Both the position numbers and the translations under genes were made by a program. From Annona cherimola (Eukaryota; Streptophyta; Magnoliopsida; Magnoliales; Annonaceae): a stretch of 64,000 nucleotides of DNA. The number at the start of each line of letters is the position of its first letter. Position 1 is the stretch's first letter. The notes under the pieces are model-generated. The model did no database searches and was not told the DNA's origin. It worked only from the letters and a program-made list of their open reading frames with translations. Positions 53,967 to 64,000 of the stretch are shown here, piece by piece. Where the stretch lies: the NCBI GenBank assembly GCA_030490835.1, contig CM059972.1, positions 36,001,452-36,065,451 on the forward strand, in the 5' to 3' direction.

Positions 53967-56900
53967 TGATAACTCATATTTTATGAGTTATCATGGCCCA
54001 TTTTAGACTCAATTTGTGCGTTAGTTCGAGAGATTAGGCTTAGTTTGCACTCATTTAGCTTAATTTTCATTCGCCTCGCATTTTAGGAGCATTAATTAGC
54101 TTTTAGGCATTTTTAGCATTATTTAGGAATTTTTAGTTCATTTATTTAGTTTTTCCATTATTTGCAGGAAGGACGGGACGTACGAAGGCAGAGCGGATGA
54201 GTTGAATGCAAGCCGAGGCATCCAGAGGTAGATGGATGGTGCCTAGGCACCACCCATTGGCGCCTTGGTCATTTTCAGCACACACAGATTTCAACATGGT
54301 TTCTAGAGAGTTGGCGCCTAGGCGCCACTTCTCTACATGAAACCCAAGTCAGAAGCCACAAGTCAGGTAGTGCAGTCTAGGGAGTTGGCGCCTAGGCGCC
54401 AATGCATGAATTTCTAAGATTTGCAAAATGTGTCTAAGTTGCCCAACATACAGAGAGTTCAATGCATGAACTTCTAAGATTTGCAGAATGTGTCCAAGTT
54501 GCCCAACACACAGAGAGTTGGCGCCTAGGCACCAATACGCATCCGTACGCAAATATACCAGTGCATAAGCTGCACAAGAGAGATCCTATATATAGTTCCT
54601 AGGGGTTCGCGCGCGAGAGGGAAGAGAGGAAAAAGAGGAGAGACCCTAAGGAAGAACCAAAGTGCAGGAGAAAGAGGAAATCAAGATCAAAGCACGGGTT
54701 GAAGAGAGGATTTAAGCCCCGTTGGTGGAAACCGCCAGAAAACAGTTTTCTCTTATTCTTTCCAATTTTCTTTCTCTGCCTTTATGGATACTCTTTGTAT
54801 GGATGTAATGGATGTTGAATTCATGTCGTTGAACTAAATGATGAGTTACGTATATGTCAATTAAAATGCTCGTTTTAACGCAAGTATACATGTCGATCAA
54901 GTAATAAAGAGTGAGTAGAGTATCGTTCCCACGAGGATTGTGTTAAACAGATTAGCACCTTAAATCTCAATTGTCTAAGTGAATTGATAGAATAAATGAG
55001 ATTTTTCTTTTAAAGAATAAAACTAAACTAAATAAAGCAGTAAATGACCAGAGTAGGATGGAATATTGCTGAGATTGCCTTGAGATGATAAAGATAGGTG
55101 GGAATATGAATTCATTGAATCATAGCTATGTTATTTGGTTCCAATTAAGTTAGTTGTGTAGAGATTACTAATCTAGGTTCATTCATATTCATATATGTCT
55201 TCCAACACATACAAACCTAACCAAGTTTTAGTTATATGCTATGTTCCCATGCATACAAGTAAAACCAGATTGATAACTATATAACCTAATCATGATTACA
55301 CAGGGTTAATAGGTATATTCCTATCCATATTAACATCTAACACAACATGAGTTAGAATACCTGTGCCTTATATATGAATCTTATTCAAATCCCACTTTTC
55401 CAAGCATGAATCTGAATATTAGATCAATCCACAAGGTTGCAAGGCTTGTAAACTCATTAAGCATGATATATAAGGGTAATCTCAAGTAACACAAGTCACA
55501 GCACAACAGTATTATCAATTCAAGCATAAGAAAATCAAATATCATAAGCTACGAGTTCAAATCCTATATATCTCCCACCATAAGAAGGCTTAGCCCATTA
55601 ACATGACTTCAATTCCCATTAAAATCAAGTTACAATCATCTCCAAGAAAACAGAAAAAAGGAAAGAGAATAAGAAAGAGAAGAACTAAATCCCGAAAGCT
55701 TCCACCAGCGAGATCGGATCTCCTCTTTCGTTTGCGATGGAAAACGGATCTTTTTCCTTCTCTATGCGGCTGCTCTAGCTGCTCTCTCCACGCCTCTGGA
55801 ACTCTAGGTTTCTATTTAAACTAACAGCCTGCATAGCAAAACCCGTGCGTACGGATGCGTATTGGCGCCTAGGCTCCCCAAGCTGGCGCCTAGGCGCCAA
55901 CTCTCTGGAAGCTTTTGACCTAAAAACTCTTCTAGTTGTGTCTGTATATTAATGAAGTGGCGCCTAGGCGCCAACTCTCTGGATGCACTGTGTTGTGTGA
56001 AGTGTTGGAGATTCTAGCAAAGGCCTGTAGAATTGCGCCCGGGTGCCAACCTCATGCTCCTTCACTTGGCTCTGTTCTGCATTTGACTCGCTCACGTGCT
56101 TGTAATTCTCCGTCCTTCCTGTAAAAATGAACGAAACTAAATAAATGAACTAAAAATGCCTAATTTATGCTAAAAATGCATAAAAACTACATAATGCTCC
56201 TAAAATGCAAAGCAGTTGAAAATTTAGCGAAATGGATGCAAACTAAACCTAATCTCTTGGACTAACACGCAAAAATAGTTTGAAATAGGCCATGATAACT
56301 CATATTTTTACGAGTTATCACTAAACCTCCATTAGATGGATAGTTAGGATGAATTGAATTCTAAACTGTATTGTTTCTTGGTTCATAGAATATTCAAGAA
56401 TGAATAGTTGATTTTATATATGATCGTGTATGATTTACCTTTGCATGTGTGGATTTAATACTTTTTACAAGATTAGCTACCTTGTAAGATGATTTAATTA
56501 CTATATTTATCTTTGGAAGAGGAAGATTTTTTCCAGATCCATGTGTAAGGCATAGGTTTCGACCTTTGTGTAAGGAGAGTTGTTTAACGGATAGGAATAT
56601 ACCGTTAAACCCTGTGTAGTTATTATACAAGTTATGAACTTATCAATTTCACTTTATTTAATGGCATGGTAACATAGCACTTAAATAGGGTGTAATTAGC
56701 TTTATATACTGTTGGAAAACATATATAAAGATATATGAACTTGGGCTAGTAAATCCATATGCAATCCAATTAAAAAGAACCAGAGCAATATAGTTTAGAT
56801 TCAAGGATTCCGATCTATCCATCTGCCATCCCTAATCAGTAAATTCGTTCTTAGTATCCAGTAGTCTCGTGATCTCTACTCTAATTTCTCGTTGCAATCA

Positions 56901-57082
56901 TTAGTTTAGTTGAACCATAAACACTCAGAATTCTCCACCCATTGAAAGCAGTTTAACTAATTAATAAATCCGGTTAATAATTCCTTGTGGGAACGATACT
57001 CTACTCACTCTTTATTACTTGACACGGCACGTATACTTACGTAAATAGCAAGCATTTTAATAGACATATACGCAGCTCGTCA
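53967..57082 (+). mobile_element. Athila 3' LTR with nested solo LTR
   Basis: It begins TGATAACTCATATTTTATG, an inverted repeat with the following AGTTATCA, and ends CAGCTCGTCA. Without the nested insertion it is about 1.6 kb. It has an intact TATA box CTATATATAG (near 54587), GGCGCCTAGGCGCC at 54387-54400 and relatives, and a 60-bp tandem duplication (54401-54520) starting AATGCATGAA that the 5' LTR lacks. Confidence 0.9.
54839..56320 (-). mobile_element. solo LTR of the same Athila family, inverted, inside the 3' LTR
   Basis: The minus strand starts TGATAACTCGTAAAAATATG at 56320 and ends ...TAACTCATCA at 54839. The target duplication is perfect, ctaaa at 54834-54838 and 56321-56325. Length 1482 bp. 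The body is diverged from the host LTR but keeps the GATACTCTACTCACTC end and two GGCGCCTAGGCGCC palindromes (55885, 55959). Confidence 0.92.
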
Positions 57083-59553
57083 AGGGTAAACGTTTCAAAA
57101 TATTATAAACTTTTATTTAATCCACATATGGGGGTTCCTTACCTCCCATTTATCATTTAACATCCCTTCTTTACATTTTTCACATTGGTGCTCATCTAAG
57201 GCACCTATTCATGAGTTAGGGCTACTAATCTAAATTTTAAAATTTTGAGATTTTATAATTTTCTCAAAACCGCCTTATACTTCCTCATTTTACCATGTTT
57301 TCCTTTCATTTTTGCATCTTAGCTACTCATACATGGTCATCCTCCCTTCTTGCCACCCATACTTCCCACATTTACTCACTTGAACACGCATATATTATGT
57401 GTAATTCAAGTTCATATAAAACAGCACTTTATTTTGACATTTTATCACATTTCCATCCATTTTTTTCATTTTATCAAATTTTATTTAGTCATTTCTCATC
57501 TTTGTCATGCATACCCTTTATGTGCTTCCCATTTCTTACACATAGATTATGTGTTTCTTAATATTTTTCAAAACAACAACTTTGCCTTCTATTTGGCATA
57601 ATTAATCCACTTAATTATCACATGATTTAAGGTATTTTCATGGAATTTTAAAGCCTTAATCATAGGGTTCCAAAACAGCAATTTTGGCACCCTCCTTTCA
57701 AGTTTTCAACGTCTAACTTGACACATTGTTCATAACAGATTTTTAATCTATTAATTCCTGCATTTAATCATGGTTTTCTCATACTATATTTAGGTTATTT
57801 TCACATATTTAAAACCCATAATTTAGTCACCTCAAAACAACAACTTTCCATACCCGTTTTGGGTACCCGTATGGACGTCCACAACATGGTCCCTTAAAAA
57901 TCAGATTTTCACAAATCTCTTCCATCCAAGTTGGACGTCCCATGTACCCTAGCTTTAGGGTATTTTACCCTTTAATTCACCACATATTAATTGGGTTTAA
58001 TCCATGCATCATACCCATCTCAATAGTGAGAATCTAAACCCGTAGACAACTCTAGGTTCCACCCTTCCTAGGGTCCTTAATCCATACCCAAATCAACGTA
58101 TGGAAAGCATAAACTCACGAATCATAAGCTAATCATGAAAGATGATTAAAACAGCAACATAATAAGGGAATTTAATAAAATTCCAGCTAGGGTTATTCAC
58201 CCTAATCATGATTAATACGTCACTTAGCCTCCTTGAATCCCTTGGATTCATTACTTTCATTCAGTTCTCATTTAATACCCTAATTAAGGGCATCATAACT
58301 CATCATTTAATGGTTATTATGGATCAAATTCATGACCCATGAGAGGAGGTGAAAACTTTGGAATTCAAGAACCCAAAGCTTAACCCATACTTACTTGACA
58401 ACTAGAATTTCTTGGCTTGGATCCTTTCCCACTTGATTTCCTCCCTTTCCTTCCTCTTTTCCTTCTTTTTTATCTTCTCCTTTCTCCCCTTGCTTGGTCA
58501 TGCTTGCTGATGCTCTTGGGAGAGAATTTTCTCTCTCCACTTTTGCCCAAAATGAACCGTTCACGTACCCCTCTCCTTTCTTTTATAATTTGCAATTTGT
58601 GGGGCCCACTTTTACACCTCATGTGTAGGGTAATTTATGACTCCCTTATCCCTTAATGAGTTGGCAACATTTCTCCCATGAAAAATCATATTTTTACATG
58701 ATTTTTAATTATCAAAATCTGCCTCAATTAATGCCGATGTTGCTGTCCACTATTCACTTGGGTTTTTTTGGCATTTTGTGGCTGATATTTTTAGCCCATT
58801 TAATCCCTCATTAACTATGCTAGAGGTTAGGCTAATTACATTGGCATTTTAGGATTTTTAAAAAATAAAAAAAAATCTAATTTTTGGTGCTAATCAACCT
58901 ATTTCTTGCCACCTTACCCCCATGCTTAATTGCTTTGTCTTTTTCTCCATAAATGAGTTTTATCCTTTTTTTATTAAGAAAATTCCTTGATAATTAGCTT
59001 AATCCATTATCACCATTCGCTTATCACATCGATTTATCCATCTCGCTCGAGTTTCCTCTCAAACCGAGTTTTCCAACTCAAGTTATGATCACTTGAATTT
59101 GTCCTTAGATTGTAGGCTAAAAATGATTAATCATTGCCTTAATCCCATCATGATTTTCATAATCCAATCCATTCACATGATTGGGCCCACCGTCGTGAGT
59201 TTACCTTTCAAATTTCATCGAAATCCTCTTTGTGGACTTCGAATTACGAATTTTCTATCATTTTTCACCTTAATTTTATAATTACATTTTAGTCTCCATA
59301 AATTAATTCACGACTATTAGCATGATTATTCATGACACATTGTTACCTTTAAATCCTCATTAAGCCCCTCGGGTCATACCGACTCACTTTGGGCTCCGGT
59401 GATTAAATTTTTAATAACCATTTCCAATAGAAACCTTAATTCAAAATATGGCATCATTCACAAAAATTATTCAAAATCCATTTAATACATATACACATCA
59501 TAATTACATTCCCAATACATATATATGAGTCCTACTTGGATTCGGGTATCACA
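57083..59553 (-). mobile_element. gypsy B-like LTR, 5' part
   Basis: It begins TGTGATACCCGAATCC on the minus strand at 59553 and matches LTR B2 from about 34955 to 37698, including the donor CAA|GTAAGTATGG at 58394-58393. It is cut at 57083 by the Athila element. The missing 3' part may be 42086-42662. No coding capacity. Confidence 0.78.
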
Positions 59554-62500
59554 AGTGGTTAATTAGAAAAAGGTACCTAGCATTGACTTTGTGTACCCTA
59601 GACTACCATAGCATTTAATAAAAAGCATTTGAGATAATGACATGTTTTAATGCTATGCAAGGTGTCAAATTTTGGGTGGATTGAGCTGGATTTTATGGAT
59701 TTATTTAATGGTCATATCCAGGAAAAAATCAAGGATTAAATGCCTAATATCTAGCTCAAATGGAGCATAGGTTATGTGGCAAATCAAGGGGACATCCAAG
59801 GGCACTTTAGGCATGAAATGTGATTTTTACAAATGGTAAAATATGTGTCTAAGTTGCCTAATACCTAGGTGAAGTAAATAGGCACATAAATGAGTGAAAA
59901 ATGTGGCAAAAAATGTTAAAAGCTAAGCATAGATGGGGCATCACTTGGTGGACAGCAAGATGGGCCATCAATGCATGGATTTTGTGGATTTTTGATAATT
60001 AGAAAATGCATATTTTACTTGGATATAAAAATGTCATGTCATCAAGGGATAAGGTAGAAATAAAATTACCATCATGTCATATGGCAAGTGGGTTCCATAA
60101 GCTGGTTAAAAAAATATAAAAAAGGGGGTATATATATTGGAAAATGTGCACATGAAGAAACGGTGAAAAAATCCCAAAATTTGCTAAGTGTGGGAGGAGC
60201 TCTTTGCACGTCCAAACCAGAAAGGGGAAGGAGAAAAGGAGAAGAAAAAGAAGAATAAAAAGGAGAAGAAAAAGAAGAAGAACCAAGTTACACAAGTTGG
60301 ATTCAAGTTAGATTTAATCCAAGTAAGTAAAACCTATGTTTTGAATCATTTGAATCAAGTTTTCCCTCTCAATTCATGAGCCATGAATATGGGTCATAAA
60401 GAAATCTTAAAGGCCGATTTATGATTACTTAATATGGGTATTAAATGATTTTTGAAAAATTTAAATGAGATCAAGAGTTTAATAGAGTGAAAATGGAAGT
60501 TTAAGTTGAAATTTGAGATGAAAGGTAACTTGAAAATTCTCAAAACCCTAAATCAAGTTGCTGTACGATTAAAGCATGATTATTTGGATGTAATTCATGT
60601 TCTTTTGGATTACATATGTTGATTTAAGAATTTTTTAATGATTTTAGCAAATATGGAACTTAGGGTTTCAAGAAATGCCCGATTTTTCCATTTTTGAGTT
60701 AAAAATGATACAAGGAAGTGCTTAAATTGTTTATGGATGAATTGTAGGGTAAAGTACCCCAAATTAAAGACCCTTTCGATGGCATAAGTGGGCTAGATGA
60801 GTTTTCCCTAAATTTGATTTTTTAGGGTATATATATAGGACGTCCAAACGGGGGCCAAAATGGGTGCTTTCCATATGATTTTTGTTGCTGCTTGTAAGTA
60901 AATGATTTATGAATTTTATGGAGGGTAAAATACCATAGTATTAAGGTACTTTGAGTTTCCAAAAGGGTTTGGAAATATTTTCCCTAAATCTGATTTTATG
61001 GATATATGTATGGACACGTCAAAATGGGTTAAAATGGATGCCCTATATGCATGAAAATATTGCTGTTATGGAAGAAAATGAATCATGAATTTTAAATATG
61101 TGATAATATCATAAATTTGGGTTAAGAAAAGCATGTTTAGCTGCTGGAAATTATGACTTAAAAATCTGTTATGATTTAAGTCTTAAAAGAGACGTTGAAA
61201 GAATAAAAAATGGGTCTTAACATGGCTATTTTGGAAACCAGTGATAAATGGATTAAAAATAAGAAATTAAATCCTAAAGTATATGTTAATTAAGGGGTTT
61301 AATGATGATTAAAATGGGTGTAAGTTTCTGTGTTAATAAATTTTAAGAAACACATAATATATGTGTTATATGTTGAACGTATGTAGAGCATATGTATGAA
61401 TGGATGATATGTAACTTATATGAACTTGCTAAATGAAAAATATGCATGAATATATGATGAAATACAGGAGGATATTTCTGTATGAATGAGGATTAATTAT
61501 CTCAATTTTTGAGATTTATTTATGAAGTTTGAAGCGTCACTTATATACTTAGAATGAGCATTAACGTAGGAAAGATGGAAAATAGATGAAAAATGGTTAA
61601 TGGGAGATATAATTTTCCAAATGATGAATTATGAATGAATGTTATGTTTACCCTAAATATAGGATTAAAACACAATATGTAGTAATTGTTATGATGCACA
61701 AGTGCATGTTGTGTATGTATGATCGACTTGAAAATCCAAGTTGATTATGTATGATATGGATTATGGGATTGGAAAACTAAGTGAGTGCAAGAAAAATGGA
61801 TTGTTATGAATGCAATATTATGTTTATGTATAGTCAAAGGCAAAGAGATTAACAAGGCAGAAAGCTAAGCAAGCAAGGTAAGCAAGCCATTTCCTATAGC
61901 TTTGTTTTATCAAATATGATAAAATGTTTATCAATGATATTCTAACTGTTTAAATGAGTTAGCAAATGAATAATTTCAATTCTTTATAAGTTGTTTAAGA
62001 ATGGTCATTCCTTATTTAAATGTGTATTGAAATGTTATTTCCAATGGAATAAATGAATTCCTTACTGCTTTTCAAGTACTTATGTCAAATGATGATTCAC
62101 GAGTTTATGAATGAAAAATCATGCTAACAAAGTTCATGTTTATGAAAGAAAGCATGTGCACAAAAGCATGAGGTCCACCTCAAAGGTGTAAGTGGACCGA
62201 ATGTCCCCCTTTGTTGCGGCCAAGTCACTAAAAGAGCCGAGGGCCGGCGGCGCCTCCCTAGAATGGGAGAGAGAATGAAAGTGGATGGTTGTCTAGCTAG
62301 CTTCTATCCAAAGGAATGTCATGATTTAAATAATGCATCGCATTGTTTATGACATACCCTGGACGGGTATAAGAAGCATGTCTTAAGATATACCCTCGAA
62401 TGAGTATAATGTAGCTTTCCAAGTTATTTTCAATGAAAATGTATTGCCTGAAAACCTTATAGCTTGCTTATTGAGTTTCGACTCACAGTTTTATTTTCCA

Positions 62501-62943
62501 AATCCTAAAGACAGGTGAAGGGGAGAACCATGTAAGGAGTACAGGTGGAGATTAAAAAATAAATAAATTTCTACAAGTTATCTGTGATTGAACTCTATCA
62601 ATTGTATGGTTGTATGTCTGATGACATTAATGGTGATTTATTATTGTATAAGTATTGTGTTGTGTTTGTAACTATGTGGTGATTGTGACTATAAATAGTG
62701 AAAAAAATTTTATAGTCAATTGTTAAGAATGATTTATCATTAAATGGTTAAGGATGGAAAAGTATGAGATCATATGTATATATTTTAATTGGAATGTTTA
62801 AAATGATATAAACTCCTAAGGAGTTAAGATAAAGTGGATAAATATCCAAATAGCCTGCCGTGTGACATGACAACAATCCTGATCACGTTTACCAATTGAT
62901 AGATCTTAGAGTAAGGTTGTGACTCTCGGGCTGGGGCACCACA
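59554..62943 (+). mobile_element. gypsy LTR 'E', 5'-truncated
   Basis: It ends GCCTGCCGTGTGACATGACA...GGGGCACCACA at 62943, the family LTR end. TATA-like TATATATATT at 60129-60138. Putative splice signals: donor CCAA|GTAAGTAAAACC at 60323-60324, micro-exon 61834-61877, acceptor CTAAAG|ACAGG at 62509-62510. GC-rich block at 62195-62275. No TGTG start is visible at 59554, so the left end is lost against the neighbouring LTR. No primer site follows. Confidence 0.75.
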
Positions 62944-64000
62944 AATGCAAAAATGCATGAATATGTGATAAAATGCATGAATTTATTGATGTATTGATGA
63001 TTATTAATTATCTCAAAATTTAAAATTTAATTATGAAGTCTAAAGACATCAAGTATATGCTTAAAATGAGCATCGACGTAGGAAAAATAAAAAATAGATG
63101 AAAAATGATAAATTGGAGGAATAAACCCTCACATGTTGATTAATGAATGATTATTATGTGTTTACCCTAAATATGGGTTTAAAACACAATATGGAATGGA
63201 TGTTATGATACACACGTGAATGTTATGTATGTATGACTGACTTGAAATTCAAGTTGGTTATGTATGAAATGGATTATGGGTTGGAAAACTGAATGAATGC
63301 AAGAAAATGAAATTGTTATGAATGCAATGCCATTTTTATATATAGGCAAAGGCAAAGAGAAAATAGACCTGGAAAGTTAAAGTGAACAAGGTAAGCAAGC
63401 AATTTTCTAAATGCTATTTGTTTTATTAAAATGCGATCAAATGTTTATCAATGATGTTCTAACTATTTGAATGGTTTAGCAAATGAATTTATTTAAATTC
63501 TTATAAGATGTTTAAGGATGGTTATTCATTTATCTCAATGTGTATTAAAATGATATTTCCAATTATGATAAATGAATTGTTCAATAATTCTTAATTATTT
63601 ATGTCAAGTGATGAAACATGGATTTATGAATGCAAAATCATGCTAGCATGTCAAAAGAATGTTTATGAAAGATGCATATGCACAAAGCATGAGGTCCACC
63701 TCAAAGGTGTAAGCGGACCAAATGTCCCCCTTTGGTGCGGTCAAGTCACTAAGATAAGTCTCGGGCCAGCGGCGCCTCCCTGGATTGGGAGAGACGTTGG
63801 AGACGGATGGTTGCCTAGCAAGCCACTATCCTATGATGTCATGTTTTTAAAATAATGAATAGCATTGTTTATGATATACCCTAGACGGGTATAAGAAGCA
63901 TGTTTTCATGATATACCCTCGAGTGGGTATAATATTACTTTCCAAGATATTTTAAATAAAAATAAATTGCCTGAAAACCTTATAGCTTGCTTATTGAGTT
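62944..64000 (+). mobile_element. gypsy LTR 'F', tandem partial copy of E, cut by window end
   Basis: 62950-64000 repeats 61435-62480 in order: ATGCATGAATATGTGAT, ACTTGAAATTCAAGTTG, micro-exon 63346-63390 with the GTAAGCAAGC donor, GC-rich block 63715-63795, and GACGGGTATAAGAAGCATG. Similarity by eye is high but not identical. It follows the end of E directly, as expected from unequal recombination or a second truncated insertion. Confidence 0.75.

Larger units (their letters stand above)
44801..57082 (+). mobile_element. Athila-like Ty3/gypsy element lacking pol core
   Basis: Order: 5' LTR (44801-47956, first 83 bp lost, solo copia LTR inside), tRNA-Asp primer site, gag, protease, an unassigned frame, a conserved hairpin, an env-position frame of the plant 'putative transposon protein' type, a 3' spacer with polypurine tracts, and 3' LTR (53967-57082, solo LTR inside). 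Reverse transcriptase, RNase H and integrase are absent, so it depended on another element's enzymes. The LTR copies are nearly identical by eye over 47200-47956 and 56325-57082. The Athila call rests on gag and protease motifs, primer type and 3' frame. Confidence 0.88.

Noticed and set aside
60077..60379. Leu/Phe-rich frame (minus) and Lys-rich frame (plus)
   Set aside because: Both derive from the GAA/AAG-rich leader downstream of the LTR E TATA box.

Overview
The window is eukaryotic, almost certainly flowering-plant, intergenic DNA made nearly entirely of nested and decayed transposable elements. I see no host protein-coding gene, tRNA, rRNA or CRISPR array. The evidence is plant-type Ty1/copia (SIRE/Maximus-like), Ty3/gypsy chromovirus-like and Athila-like retrotransposons, a plant LINE with an FADD-type reverse transcriptase, a hAT transposon with 8-bp target duplications, and AT-rich spacers full of stop codons. 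The species cannot be named from this. All coordinates and alignments were made by eye.

Layout. 1-995 is a cut copia LTR. 996-6440 is a very long minus-strand gypsy LTR ('A'), followed by its polypurine tract and a decayed internal region that holds a hAT element (6784-9424, imperfect 8-bp duplication). 11510-18262 is a second long minus-strand gypsy LTR ('B1') with its primer-binding region at 11409-11504 and a 1.29-kb piece of A inside it. A LINE fragment follows and is interrupted at 18299-31871 by a minus-strand copia element with perfect 5-bp duplications (gaaac). That copia's 3' LTR is itself interrupted by a truncated plus-strand gypsy ('D', 19323-24698). 31967-37698 is LTR 'B2', joined to the same LINE sequence at the same base as B1, which implies an old tandem duplication. 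The second LINE copy is split by a solo LTR ('C', 38047-41538). 41963-44800 holds two more gypsy LTR pieces in opposite orientation. 44801-57082 is an Athila-like element without reverse transcriptase or integrase. Its 5' LTR carries a solo copia LTR inserted in the TATA box, and its 3' LTR carries an inverted solo LTR of its own family. 57083-64000 holds three more gypsy LTR pieces.

How the parts work. Every coding frame found is broken, mostly by TGG-to-stop, CAA/CAG-to-stop and CGA-to-stop changes, as expected of methylated, silenced elements. None of the elements could move unaided.

The most interesting signal is in the gypsy LTRs. Seven diverged copies share a putative spliced leader: a GTAAGT donor, a 39-47-nt purine-rich micro-exon ending at GTAAGCAAG, and an acceptor before ACAGG. 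The second putative intron carries arrays of short palindromes and a GC-rich block. The same family has an 84-bp tandem duplication of the primer-binding region in three elements. The splicing model is inference from conserved motifs and needs transcript data.
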